A stretch of DNA of 64,000 nucleotides, taken from Coprinellus micaceus (lineage: Eukaryota > Basidiomycota > Agaricomycetes > Agaricales > Psathyrellaceae). A program made the position numbers and the translations under genes. The stretch is taken from NCBI GenBank assembly GCA_951394405.1, contig OX596340.1, positions 124,001 to 188,000 on the forward strand, given 5' to 3'. Below are positions 32,335 to 44,878 of this stretch, one piece after another; position 1 is the stretch's first letter, and every line of letters starts with the position of its first letter. The notes under the pieces are model-generated. The model was not told the origin of the DNA. It searched no databases and saw only the letters and a list, made by a program, of their open reading frames with translations.

Positions 32335-33381
32335 TTAAAAGGTTCTAAAACCAGCTGGGTCAATCAAGGCGAACACTATCCCCAGAATCAAGTCAAGCCA
32401 TTGAAAAAGTGCAGGCGAAACGATTCCAATAACTGTCATGGCCAGCAGCAGCACGACTAGCAACACTTGATACCAGTTGATGGCCATCACCGCCTCGAAG
32501 AGAAGGTACATCCCGCTTCTAATGCCCCACAACACGAGAATCATCACTCCCGCGCCGAAGAGGACCTTAGCCAGGGATCGGACTGCGGGTGAAGGTCAGA
32601 TTATTTGTGAGAGATATAAGGGTGGGGCGATATGGGTGGAAGCCAGGAGAGACATGTGGGTGAGCGTACGTTGCGACGCACCTAGAGGAGCACAGTTTTC
32701 CGTGAAGAACCAAGGGATAGGTTTCCCTGGGCTTTGCTCGTACAATCCAATCCAATATAGACTGGTTTGAATTGATCAATGAGACACTGTCAGAATGCGC
32801 ATCCTTCTGAAAGTGTTAATTCCCGTACCTCAAAGAGACTACCACGCTGTATACCCATTCAATGGCTTTGGGCGCAGTCTCCTCGCCGCTGAGAGATAGG
32901 TAGAGTTTGCTTGTCCCAAAGGCTATCGCAGCTGATGTGACTAGCAACCGGTAACCCGTGATGGTCGGGACGCGAGGCCGGATTCGCTGAGGTGGAGCTG
33001 GCCCGTCTAGAACCCTTGGCTGAACGGTCAGAGGCGAGTACGCGCTGCGGATACGTGTGGCCACAGCTCGGAACCCGTCTAGCGCCTTCATCTGAAACAG
33101 CCATGCCGTTCCAGCGTTGTTATCGGTGTCGTAATAGGATAGAAAGAACACACTGCCAATGGAAAGGAAGGTCAGTCATGCATTGGCTTCGTTGGTTTAC
33201 ACGTGGAATTGTGTGATTCCACTCACAGCAGGAAGAACACGACTCCAATGACCCAATCGATCGTCACCGAAGCAGTCGGGCTTGCAAATGCCTTCGCTGT
33301 GCTCAACCCGATCGTAAATGAGATCAGCCCTAGGCGATAGACGGTCAGCGTGGGGTGCCACGTCGCACGAACGGAAACCAT
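32335..33381 (-). CDS. Six-TM membrane protein of unknown function, copy F
   Basis: Exons 33381-33227, 33152-32829, 32761-32682 and 32582-32335 sum to 807 nt and give 268 residues. Exon 3 is again 80 nt; exon 2 is 324 nt because of a five-residue longer loop. Both internal units are present (TVYRLGL..STAKAF..IDW and TGYRLLV..GTSKLY..IEW). It is the most diverged copy and lies 11 kb from the others. It is divergent from the TPR-CHAT gene, with a mariner-type MITE between them. Intact; function unknown. Confidence 0.78.
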
Positions 33382-33642
33382 TCTGGGCGCCCAAATTGAC
33401 GAGGTGTATGGCTTTGACTATACTCTTTCCGAAGAAGGCGAGAAGCGCTGGGTGGGACCCGGTAGGTTGGTTTCTCGGCAGAACGAAGAGACACGTAGGC
33501 TCCCGAAACAGAGCGTTGGACGTATTGCTGGTCGAGGCACTGCCCTCCCCCGAAGCGAGGCCTATGATTGGGTGTTGAACCGCCGCTAACCGCACACCAG
33601 AATGTCATCCGGTCTCTACACACTTCAGATTCCAATATATTT

Positions 33643-34155
33643 TACAGTGTCTTGCATATTGGTTTGCATCGCGATTTTTTTTCAAACGAGTGTGACAGGG
33701 TCACACGGCGCTAGTATACCGTGTGGGGTAACCCCATGGGACCGGCCAACGGCCTCAAGTGTCGACTCTGCAATAAAATGCGCATGAACGAGCTTGACGG
33801 ATAGTACCTTTTTCGCCAAATATTGAAGCCCCCAGTGGTCGTGAGTTGAATTAGACGATGTGGCGACACCTTTCTCCCTGCCCAGCACCACCATTCCCCG
33901 CCGAATTGGCTCCTCCACCTGACATGGGCTCAGCAAAACGGCCAGGTGGGACCTCGGGCTTCAGAGGCGACTTGCTGGGGCTTTTTACACTGGCATATCA
34001 TCGTGCTTGGACTCATTCCAGTCGACACTAGAACGCTGAGCGCTGACCAAACGCTACCAAACGCTGGAAAGTATTGCGCCCGGCGTGACCCTGTCAGGCC
34101 CCGTCACGCCCGTTTGAAAAAAGTCGCGATGCAAACCAATATGCAAGACACTGTA
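33643..34155. mobile_element. Tc1/mariner-type MITE
   Basis: A 509-bp element at 33645-34153 is flanked by TA on both sides. Both ends start CAGTGTCTTGCATATTGGTT in inverted orientation. The first 31 bp are identical and the similarity runs to about 60 bp. A CAGT terminus with TA target duplication is the Tc1/mariner signature. No transposase is encoded. Confidence 0.85.
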
Positions 34156-34269
34156 TATTTCAGCATTCTCACGCACTGGAAAGCACTGAATAACTAGTGA
34201 TACCTCCCCGCCAATTGGAGAAGGGTTGGAATCTAGAACGTCGTGGCGATGTAACGCCAATTTCGTCGA

Positions 34270-34868
34270 CTGAACAGGTTGCGGTATACCCCAACCAACG
34301 ACGGACGCGGGTCCTCCTTGCCATATCCGGTGCGGTGGAAATAGGCGCCCAAGGTGGCGTGTACGACACTGTGTCAATGGGGCAGCCGATGCGGCATTCA
34401 AGACGCCCACGTCGAAAGGGTGCTGGTCTTCCCACTAGGAGTAGATTTCCGTTCTGAAGGTATCACTGGTCAGGGCATCGCTGAAGCAAAGTTGTTATGT
34501 CGGCTCGCGTCGCGAGAGGTCACCCCTTTCGTCGAGCTTTCGGGAGACAGAATGAAACCCGTCCAACAACCCCTAAATCCAATGAGTAGCGTGCGTCGTG
34601 CGCCTGGGAGAAACCCTTGACCCAAGTGGACCCGATCGTTGTGCTGTGCAGATAGCGGGAAAACGCCGTTCTCCACGCAGCTTGGTAAGGCTGTGGATGT
34701 CGCCGTTAAGCGCCCGTGCCCGTGCCTCGTGGCATTTGTCTATATACCACGACATGGCTTCGTTGACTGCTCCAACCCCTCCCGAGGTAACCCACCGCCG
34801 CGTACTTCATCAATACCTCCCCCAACCGAAATCGAACAGAGCTTCCATTGAAAGATGGAGAATCACAG
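34270..34868 (+). repeat. Duplicated upstream region of the TPR-CHAT gene, copy 1
   Basis: About 600 bp including the first exon of the TPR-CHAT gene. It is similar along its length to 39095-39659 upstream of the CHAT-only paralog. Shared words include GAAATAGGCGCCCAAGGTG-like and AAAGGGTGCTGG(T/C)CTTCC sequences and the 14-nt first exon. Frames are not conserved between copies, so it looks like regulatory or 5' untranslated DNA, not a separate gene. Confidence 0.6.
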
Positions 34869-37800
34869 GTATGTTGCCACGTCTCCTTGTGATGGGTCAA
34901 GCTGAGCACAGGGTGAAGGGATCTCGACATCGCAGAAGAATCGTACGGTTGTGGGGTCTCCTTGAGAGTCCGGTTCGAGGATACAGGGAGCATCGACGAC
35001 ATTTGCCAGTCGATCGAGGCGCTGAAGAGAGCAGTGGACTTATCACCAGAGGACAGCCCAAACCTCCCCACGTGGCTCAGTGACCTCGGATCATCCATGT
35101 GGTGTCTGTTCGAGGAGTCTGGAGAACTTCCGGATCTCGCAGAAGTAATATCGGCACATCAGAGGGCTATCAGTATCAGCTCTCCGGGTCGGTCTGACCT
35201 CCCTGACATGCTCAGAAACCTCGGGGTGGCTCTGGAGGCCCGTTTCGAGGCTACCGGCGACTTGCCCGACCTGGCTGAGTCCATCGTTGCTAATGAGACG
35301 GCGGTAACCCTGTCTCCCGAAGACCATCCAAATGCCCCCACAGTGCTTCAAAGTCTTGGAGCGCAGCTTCAGTCCCTGTTTATGGAGACAGAGGACCGTG
35401 TGGACATTAACAAGGCCATCGCTGTCCAAAGGAAGGCGTCTCAGCTCACAGTCGAGGATCACAGCTACCCCATGACCATCCTGAACGACCTCGCGTTCTC
35501 GTTCTTCCTCCGCTTCGAGCGCACTGGTGATATGGCCGACCTTAGCGAGGCGATCACCACCCAGGAAAACGCTGTGAGGATCGCTCCCAAGGACCACGAA
35601 CACATTCCCAGCTTGCTGAACAACCTCGAAATGTTTCTGAGCTCCCGTTTCGAGCGCACGGAAAACCTGTCTGACCTTTCCGAAAGTATTTCTCTGAAAC
35701 GAAGGGCAGTCAGCCTCACCCGCGAGGATTACGAGCACCGCCATGTCATACTCCGTAGCCTTGCTACCTCGTTACAAAGTCGATACGATCTCACTGGCGA
35801 CTTACCCGATATTACCGAGGCGATATCCTTACAGCAAGACGCAATCAAGCTCAATCCTGAGGATCACCCAGACATCCTCAGTGACCTGGGAACGTCACTG
35901 AAGTATCGGTTTGAGCGGACGAGCAATTTTGCGGATCTTACCGAAGCAATATCGGTGAAGCAAAAGTCTGTGGCCCTTATCCCCGAGGGTCACAGCGTCC
36001 TCCCCAATATTCTCAGTAGCCTCGGAGAATGCTACGTCGCCCAGTTCAGATGCACCGGTGACCTTTCGGACCTCTCCGAGGCAATCTCGGTACACAGAGA
36101 GGCAGTAGGGCTCGTCTCGCACGGCGACGCCATCCTCCCTATCATAACCAATAACCTCGCGCTCTCACTTCAGTATCGCTTCCAACACACTGGCGATCTG
36201 TGCGATATCTCTGAAGCAATCTCAACTCTCCAGAGGGTCGTTGATATTACCACGAACGGTGACCCAAAACTTGCGACGTACCTCAGTAACCTGGGGGCGG
36301 CGTACCAACATCGCTTCGACTACAGTAACGATCTGGATGATATAGCCGAAGCTGTGGGACTCCACCAGAAAGCGGTTACCATTACCCCCACAGACTACGC
36401 CGACCTCCTCGCATGGCTCGGCAACCTCAGTGCATCGTACGGGCAACGCTTTAACTTCACCCGCGACCTTCCCGATGTCACCGCAGCTATCTCGGCCCAG
36501 CGGAGAGCGGTGGAGCTTACTCCCGAGGGGTACGAAGCTCTGCCTACCCTCCTCAGCAACCTGGGAACACTGTTAGCCTCTGGATTTGATTCCACTAGAG
36601 ACCTATCACACATCGCCGAAGCGATATCTCTTCACCAAAAAGCTGTGAGCCTCACTCCCGTGGGTCACGGAAGTCTCCATACAAGGTTTAACAACCTTGG
36701 GCTCGCCCTCCAGTCACGCTTCGAGTACACTGGTGACATGACAGATCTCACAGAAGCGATATCTGCCAAAGAAAAGGCGGTGGACGTCACCCCTGACGGG
36801 AATGCACACCTCCCAATCAGGCTCCAGAACCTGGCTTGGTCGTTGTATGCCCGTTTCGAGGCAACAGGAAGTCACGATGATTTGGACAAGAGTATTGCCA
36901 TTGCCAGGCGTTCGGCAACCTGCGCGTCTGGTTCTCCCCGCTCGAGGGTGAGCTCTAGCACATTCTGGGCGCTGACCTTGTATCATCACTACCCCGACGC
37001 ACCCGACGTTATGTCGGCGTTCGACGCCGCATTGAATTCGGTTACTTTACTGGCGGGCCTTGACCAGACACTCCGACGACGTTACGCACGGCTTCAAGAC
37101 GGCTCGACGGTAACTCTGTCCCCTGTTAAGGCTGCGGCAGCTGCCTTGGATCTTGGAAGAACAGAGAAAGCTGTGGAGTGGTTGGAACAAGGACGCTGCC
37201 TCGTTTGGAACCAGGTCAGCGTACTGCGGACGCAAGCCGACGACCTACGTGAGCATGATGCCGAGCTTGCGCGTCAGTTCACAAATCTCGCAGAACGCCT
37301 CGAGAAAGCTGGGGCATCTCAAAACCGATCGCGTGGCGACATGTCACTTTCAGAGAAGATCTCATCGGAGGGCGAGGCTGACGCTCACTTGAAACTTTCG
37401 AGAGATTGGGATATCTTACTCGCTCGGGTTAGAGCTCTCCCTGGCTTCGAATCTTTCCTCCAGCGATCATCTTGCTCGGCACTCCTGCGACACCTCCCAA
37501 CGGCAGGGCCGATCGTTCTCATCAACGTCGACGAATCCCGATGCGATGCACTTGTGCTGCTAATTGGGCAAGAACGGCCTCTCCACATACCCCTCCCCGA
37601 TTTCTCCTTAAAGATGGCCAAGGAATATCATTCACGATTGGTACGGCAATTGGGGACTCACAACCTTCGTGGGCGAGAAGGAAATGGCGATTCTGATGAA
37701 AGCGCCCCAGACAGGGGACTGGGACTCTACCGAAGGAAACGCGGGGTCGACGGATCTATCACGCACGATATCCTTCGAGGGTTATGGACTGGCCTCGTAA

Positions 37801-38718
37801 AGCCTATTCTAGATTCTTTGAAGTTCCAGGTTAGCCGCATCATCTCACCTTTTATCCACGTCGCTGTGCTAAGCCATGCCGTAGAAATCGGACCAAGCGT
37901 CTGAAACGCTGCGCCCACGAGTCTGGTGGTGCCCCACGGGACCGTTGACGTTCCTCCCGATCCACGCCGCAGGAATATACGAAGGGATGGAAACGGAGTG
38001 TACCCTCGACTACGTGGTCTCGTCGTACACTCCGTCCGTTGGTGCTCTTACCTCCCGACTGACGAACGATCACCCAATCGACCAGGGTCTCTCGGGGCTG
38101 TTCCTAAAGAGCCAGCCCAAAGTACCCGGAGCCTTCACGATTCCTGGGACAACAGAGGAGGTCAACTCCATCTACGGTACAGGCCAGGCGATTGGAGTTA
38201 GAGTTTCAAAAGTCGAGGGGGACTCCTTGACTGTCGATGGATGTCTGCAAAGCATGGAAGAATTCAGCAGCATCCACCTTGCATGCCATGCATCCCAGAG
38301 CAGCGACGACCCCCTTCAGAGTCGGTTTCATTTTCAGAAGGGCTCCCTCGAACTCGAGACAATCATCCAGAGAAACCTCAGAAACGCCGACGTCGCCTTC
38401 CTCTCTGCATGCCAGACAAGCTCAGGCCACGAGTCGCTTTCAGATGAAGCCGTCCATTTGGCAGCGGGGATGCTCGCAGCAGGATATCGTCGAGTCATCG
38501 CTACCATGTGGATGATTAGCGATCGCCATGCGCCAGGCGTCGCGAAGAATTTCTACGAATACCTGTGGAGCCGTAGGAAGGAGGGGTCGGGTAGCGGTTT
38601 CGACGGGTCGCTTTCGGCGCATGCCCTCCATCACTCCATCCAGCAATTGAGAGAGCAACTCGACAACTCCGAGAAGTCGCTCCTTACGTGGGCTGCGTAC
38701 GTTCACTACGGTTACTGA
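34855..38718 (+). CDS. TPR-CHAT protein (caspase-like peptidase domain)
   Basis: Exons 34855-34868, 34919-37829 and 37885-38718 sum to 3759 nt and give 1252 residues. The small first exon (ATGGAGAATCACAG) is supported by an equivalent in the paralog. Residues about 18-690 form some 15 repeats of about 50 residues with the pattern RFE.TGDL.DL.EAI..Q..AV.L.P, a TPR-type array. The C-terminal CHAT domain has the expected catalytic His1110 (HLACHAS) and Cys1151 (FLSACQTS). CHAT peptidases belong to the caspase/separase clan. In bacteria TPR-CHAT proteins act as activated proteases; the fungal role is not established, and a regulated proteolysis or cell-death role is inference. Confidence 0.87.
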
Positions 38719-39645
38719 TTCTCCGCTTTCCACACCCTTTCTCTCGCTGATAAGAACTTCATATTCTCTCCTCCTCTATCGACCCATACTACTTCGGCTC
38801 TGCTTCTCTATGCACGATAGGCCATTCCATCGGACTCCAGAATGTGTTCTTTCAGATGCTCTCTCACTTGTACTTATGTTAGCCTTCGTTCGCCTTTGGT
38901 TATTGCTTTACTCAACCGTTGCAGAGATAATCATATAATGGGTTTGGAGGATCGGGTCTCTAAATGTGTCCGCGAGACACACGCCCGCGAGATTCTCAAC
39001 TTTGATGCAAATAGCAATAATGACTTCCCAATAATTAGAGAAGGTTCAGAATCAAGAAGGCCGCAGCTATTTAATGCTAGTTTCGTCTATTGCACCGGCT
39101 TCGGTATACTCCGAGCCCACGACCGACCTGGAAGCCCCTTCCCATATCCAGCGCAGTGGAAATAGTAGGCGCCCAAGGTGCTGTGCAGGACCCTGTTCCA
39201 ATACGGCACATGGTGCGGGATTCAATGCTCCTGTGCCGAAAGGGTGCTGGCCTTCCCACTACGAACAGATCTCTGTTGAATGAATCTACGCCTGATCACC
39301 AAGCGAAGTTATTCTCGCGTCGTGAGAGAGCACGCCTCCCATAGAGTTTTCGGGAGCCAAATGAAATCTATAAATTCAACGAGGAACGTGCGTCGTGCAA
39401 TGGGGATAAACACTTCACCCAAGTGGCCCCGATCGTGCCGCTGTAGAGATAGCAGGAGAACACCTGTTCTCCTCCTGGTAAGGCTGTGTACGTCGCCGTT
39501 AAGCGCCCGTAGCGGTGCCTCGTGGCTTTTCTGTATATACCAAGGCACGGCTTTGTTGATCGCCTTAACCTCCCGCAGTGACCTACCGCCGCGTACTTCG
39601 TCAATAGCTCCCCCAACGGAAATAGAACAGGACTTTCCTTGAAAG
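38719..39645. other. Intergenic; second half is duplicated promoter DNA
   Basis: 38719-39090 shows no gene. 39095-39645 corresponds to 34270-34854. This shows that the CHAT-only gene arose from a duplicate that kept its upstream region. Confidence 0.55.
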
Positions 39646-41011
39646 ATGGAGAAACCCAGGTACGTTGCCAGGTTTTCATATGAAGAGACTCTCGAGAGAC
39701 TGGGATAGCTCACCCGCTTGCATTAGAGGTACCTCTGGATCCGAATATTTCCTCCAGCCATCATCTCGCTCAGCACTCCTCCGACGCCTCCCAACGTCCG
39801 GGCCGATTGTTCTCATAAATATCAGCGAATCCCGATGCGATGCCCTGGCACTACGAATTGGGCACGAACGGCCTCTCCACGTTCCCCTCCCCGGTTTCTC
39901 TTTAAAGATGGCCGAAGAATATCGTTCACGCTGGAGACAGCAATTGGAGGCTCACGGTCTCCGTGGGAGAGAACGAAGTGGTGATCCTGATGAAACCGCC
40001 TGCCCAGAGAGGGGACTGGGACTCTACCAAAGGAAATGCAGTGTCAACGGATCTATCACGCACGATATCCTTCGAGGATTGTGGACCGGCCTCGCAAAGC
40101 CCATCCTGGACGGTTTAGGGTTCCAGGTTCGCCTTTCTCACCCTTTATCTACGTCGCTGTGCTAACCTAGACCGCAGAAAGTAGACCCCGAATCCGAAAC
40201 GCCACAACCACGAGTATGGTGGTGTCCAACGGGCTCTTTGGCGTTCCTACCAATTCACGCCGCGGGAATATACGAAGGGATGGAAGCAGAGTGTACCCTC
40301 GATTATGCGGTCTCTTCGTACACTCCGTCCATTGGTGCTATTACCTCCCGACTGACGAACGATCACCCAATTGACCAAGGCCTATCAGGACTATTCCTAA
40401 CGAGCCAGCCCAAGGTACACGGAGCCTCCACGATTCCTGGGACAACCGAGGAGGTCAACTCCATCTACGCCACAGGCAAGGCTAATGGAGCTAGAGTCGC
40501 AAAAGTCGAAGGAGACTCCTTGACTGTCGATGGGTGTCTGCAACGCATGGAAGAATTCAGTAGCATACACCTCGCATGTCATGCATCCCAGAACATCAAC
40601 TTTCCGCTGCAGAGCCGGTTCTACTTCCAGAACGGCTTCCTCGAACTCGAGACAATCATCCAGCGAAACCTCAGAAACGCAGACTTAGCCTTCCTCTCTG
40701 CATGCCAGACGAGCACGGGCCACGAGTCGCTTCCCAATGAATCCATCCACTTGGCAGCGGGGATGCTCGAAGCAGGATATCGTCGAGTCGTCGCTACCAT
40801 GTGGATGATTAGCGATCTTCATGCGCCAGATCTCGCAAAGGAATTCTATCAATATCTGTGGAGTCATAGGAAGGAGGGATCAGGTAGCGGTTTCGACGGG
40901 TCGCCTTCTGCATATGCCCTCCACCACTCTATTCAGCAATTGAGAGAACGACTTGACAATTCCGAGGAGTCGCTCCTTACGTGGGCTGCGTATGTTCACT
41001 ATGGTTACTAA
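39646..41011 (+). CDS. CHAT-only paralog lacking the TPR array
   Basis: Exons 39646-39659, 39727-40126 and 40178-41011 sum to 1248 nt and give 415 residues. Exon 1 (ATGGAGAAACCCAG) and the last exon (834 nt) match the TPR-CHAT gene exactly in length. The second exon resumes where the TPR-CHAT protein has RALPGFESFLQ, so about 840 residues, including all repeats, are absent. Catalytic His273 and Cys314 are kept and the frame is intact, so it may be functional and free of repeat-based regulation. The acceptor at 39726 (TGCATTAG) is the best of three in-frame choices. Confidence 0.8.
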
Positions 41012-41363
41012 TTCTTCGCATCTTCCAAAACTTTTTTTCGCTGATAAGAACTTCGTATTGCTCTCTTCTACGCATACTCCCCTCCCCCCATGCTCCGCTG
41101 CGCCGCGCAACATCCACCGGACTCCAGACCGCTCCTTTCAGATATCATCTCGCTTATACCTATGGTACCCTCTGTTCTTTTTCGGTTATCGCTTGACCCA
41201 GCCCATCGAGGGTTGAAACTAGGTCGCAGGAGCGCGTATTGCCTTCAATATTGCCTCCCTTCAGTCCTCGTATATTTTTCCTAGGTGTTTATACCTACGC
41301 GTGCCTCCGAATTTCGTGTATTTTCTCGCTAGTCAGCCTGTCGTGCACTCCCGACGAAAGATG

Positions 41364-42705
41364 CTACATGATTGCATCGCCGAACCTATCCTCTAGGCGA
41401 ACCTTCCATTCCTCCCCCTTCGCAAACTCCATGGTCGGGTGATCGATCAACTCCTCGAAGTCGATGTCCTCGTGGATGCGAACGGCATCCAGAGACGGGA
41501 ACATATCCTTCCATGGAAGATTGATTACATGGTGGACTGTTCCCACTGAGTCCTCAATCGCCCACTCCGGGACGCGTTGGATCCCCATCCTTTTGACTTG
41601 AGGCACAGGCCTTATCTCAAAAGCCGCTAGTTGCAGAGGCCCCTTGAAGGCGCCCGTAAGGTTGAATAACGAAATGTTAAACTCTTGAAGAGCGGGGCAG
41701 GCGGGGACAATACGCATGAAGTCATTAATGAGAAAGAAGGGCGGCCACGACGAATAGATGGGTATGACTAGGCTGAGGGTCGTGATTGTCGGGTTTGGTT
41801 GGGTTAGGTTGCGGTGCAGGCTACGGCGTACGAGCATTTCGAGGGGGGTTTCACGGGAGACCCATTTACATGTCACGGTGCGCGAATGGATGTTAGGGAG
41901 CATGCCACCATCCAGTCCAACCTCGTAAAGACTGGCGAGGTGGGGGGAGTTCCTGACGACCCACTCACGGATACGTGGGTGAGGCGCACGGAGTTCCGTC
42001 TGACTGGAGAAGGAAAAGGAGAATGGGAAGGATATCGTAACTAGTGCGGGGTGGGCTTCAAGAAACTGGAACAGGCGCTCGACGGGGATCCTGGATAGAG
42101 CGGATACGACAACGTCATCATTGTCATGGGACGCCCTCCAGTAAAGACGCTCCAAAGATGGCGGAAATGACTCCAGAAGCAGGTGAACCTCCATTGTTCG
42201 GGGTACAATAATGAGTAGGGTGGTGAGATTGCGGAGGCCGCCGAGCAGGCGAGCGATATGTGTAGACGGCGTGGTTTGCCATCCATCCCCGCCAAGCTCG
42301 ATGTCCAGGCGTTTGACATTGTAAGCAAGTGTCGAGGGGCCAGATCCCAGAGGGTGGAGCGTCTCTATGAGGCAAGTCAACGCATCCCTGCTTCGGACAA
42401 AGACATGCTCATATAATGATCGTTGGGTGAGCAAGTGCCAGACGCGACAGACGCGGCTGAGAACCCCCTTTGTGGTCTGGGGGTGTGTGAAAATTGGCGT
42501 CTCAGTGATATATTGCATGGATATTATGTGAGAATACATATACCTGAGATTGCCTCTGAAGAGTGGAGCTCCTTTTCGACACGATCGTCCAAGGAGACTG
42601 CCAATCGATGGAGGGTTGCTCACGCGCTTTGGGATGGTTGAGATCCGTGGCAAACGCAAAGATCTTGAGCAGTAGCTCTTGTGGGATTTCTTCAAGGAGT
42701 GTCAT
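41364..42705 (-). CDS. F-box protein, 'EDRFG' family, copy 2
   Basis: Exons 42705-42544 (162 nt) and 42476-41364 give 424 residues. The F-box-like start is EEIPQELLLKIFAFATDLNHP. After the intron comes TTKGVLSRVCRVWH, and the end is RLEDRFGDAIM. It is the only family member on the minus strand and is divergent from copy 3. Expected Skp1-binding adaptor of an SCF ligase; target unknown. Confidence 0.8.
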
Positions 42706-42938
42706 GAGTTCGGAGAGGAAGTTGTTGAGTACTCTTCTGTAACAAGTGTACTCAGGAGAAGAGGATGGTGGCCCGAAGAAAGCGCCCACACCAGCGGTGG
42801 CGGGCGTGTGTCGTGGCAGTGCGCGGCCAATGTTCAAACTCCGAGCACCGGCGGTCTGCCGAACTGGGTGGGCGCGGGGTACACCGCTTTCGGGTTGTCT
42901 CTTGCCACCGAGCGCGGACCCTTCATCTCATCACCACT

Positions 42939-44344
42939 ATGGATATCGAACAAGCTTCATACTCGGTTCATAGGCAGAACCATGTAGCTCAAAATGCCAG
43001 CTCCTGTGAGGACCTCCCGGTTGAGATTCTCCTTCAAATCTTCTGTCTCGCAACTGGAACGGACGATCTGAAGTCACTCGAAATCCCTCTCATAAATTGG
43101 CATTCCGAGGGCATCTTGTTCGCGAGATCTAGGAAGTTGCGACGGGAATCATTGGTGCGTCGCTAACCATCGTTCCGAGCACCTGACGGCTCACGAATCT
43201 CCCAATTCAAACTCGCGAATAGGCAACGAAAGCCTCAATTGCGCGGGTGTCTCGCTTTTGGAACGAACTCGCCATACCCGCCCTCTACGAACATCTCGTG
43301 GTCAAGGACGACGGTGCCCTGGGAGCTCTATCTCATATGATGGATCCCTCGTCTCAGAAAGGCCGTGACCTTGCACGAAACGCCAAAAGACTAGACCTCG
43401 AATTCGCGCAGCTCAGTAACGCATCCCCCGCTCCTCTACTTGCTAGTCTTCCCAACCTGAGAACCCTTGTCATGCTCATTCCGGGGTTTGACTCGGATCT
43501 CCTAAACTCTATCCCTTCCGGCCTGGAGCGTCTCTATTGGAAATCACCCTCGCTTAGTGTGAGCGGCACCCCAAACCCCAAACGACCGATGTCGCAGCTC
43601 TTCGCCTTCCTGGATTCTCACCCCCGCCTACAAACGATCTCCTTTCCCGAACCGTTCGCGTGGATTCCAATCGGCCAACTGCCACGAACTCCCTTCCTCG
43701 CTGTGCGCGAGTGGATACTCCGAAGCGAGTGGGAGCTCATGCACTTGCTCATCCTAGGGGCGGGACATCAGCTCCTCCCGAACGTGAGGAGTCGACACTT
43801 CACGGCCTTGCCCAATAATGATTATCATATGAAGCTACTGTTATCAGGAAAGCTTCGCTGGAGTATCTCGCAACCCGCGCCCTTCACATTTGATGACATA
43901 TCTCCCAATCCGTCGACGATGACCCTCAGTCTCACCATATGGCAAGATCCGTCTTTCCCGCTCCGGTTCTTGCATGAAAACCTTCCCTTGATAGCGCAGT
44001 TGGCTCCCCACCTCCAAGAGCTGAACCTGACGATCCTGAGCGGGTTAGAAGACTCTTTCAGCATCTCATCGGATGCCCCCTCTACCAACACCGCGCGGCT
44101 GCCTTCAGTCACCACAATCTCGGTGCAGAGGTTACTGGACAGTTCGGAGCTCCAGGATCCTGTTGGGACGCTACACCACACAATCAAGAGACCCTGGAGG
44201 GATGCGTTTCCTTCCTTGGAGGCCATTCGCATTCGGGATGATATCGACTTGGAACAGGTGATCCAGCATCCAACGATGGCGTTTGTACGAGACGAGGGGT
44301 GGAATATTCGTGTTGAGGATAGATTCGGTAGGGCCCTGACGTAG
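42939..44344 (+). CDS. F-box protein, 'EDRFG' family, copy 3
   Basis: Exons 42939-43154 and 43223-44344 give 445 residues. Exon 1 is 216 nt, longer than the 162 nt of the other copies, because the nearest in-frame ATG gives 18 extra N-terminal residues. F-box-like EDLPVEILLQIFCLATG, post-intron ATKASIARVSRFWNE, end RVEDRFGRALT. It starts 234 bp from divergent copy 2. Confidence 0.8.
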
Positions 44345-44878
44345 CCTTCCAGCGACGCTGAGGGATATGTGGTCGCTGGATCTATCGAAGCGTAGGGTAT
44401 CAGCTAGTCGCAGTAGCTTGGCCTTCTTCGACGTTTCCGAACGAAACTCGCAGTCTATCCAGTGTCGGGGTTTCATGTACCACTTGGCACGAGTGACTCC
44501 CGAGGCAACGAGGACAAACCTTCAAATGAAAAGACGGTAGGGCTTGTACGGCTATAGGACGCGATTGTCCGCTCTATCTGAGGCTTCTGATTGGGCCCAA
44601 TCACTGCCGAGTGTATTATGCCGTCGCTGGGATGGGACTCGACGAGGTTAGGGTTAGCTCGAAAAGGCGAACTCGTGTCCAAACGTCACTTCCATCAGGG
44701 ATGAGCATAGTTGCAAGCGCTATTGCGACTTTCTTACGACAATTTACAAAGACTGCAGCGCGGTGTATACTTGGGAGGAGGAAATGCCTCATGGTAAGCT
44801 GTATATAACGAAGCTTCTGAGATCTTCCTAGCACAGCAGCCGTGCAATCCCCATCCGAGTCGTAGGACGCCACCCGCC
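44345..44878. other. Intergenic, no gene seen
   Basis: Between F-box copy 3 and the thioredoxin gene. A single TTAGGGTTAG at about 44645 is not a telomeric array. No coding pattern seen. Confidence 0.4.

Noticed and set aside
34598..35083. Plus-strand open frame overlapping the TPR-CHAT start
   Set aside because: It is out of frame with the repeat array, and the equivalent frame is not kept in the duplicated region at 39280-39642.
39660..39726. CHAT-only gene as a broken pseudogene
   Set aside because: Splicing the short first exon to 39727 gives an intact 415-codon frame with all later exon lengths equal to the long paralog.
44645..44654. TTAGGGTTAG as telomere-like repeat
   Set aside because: It is a single short match with no array around it.
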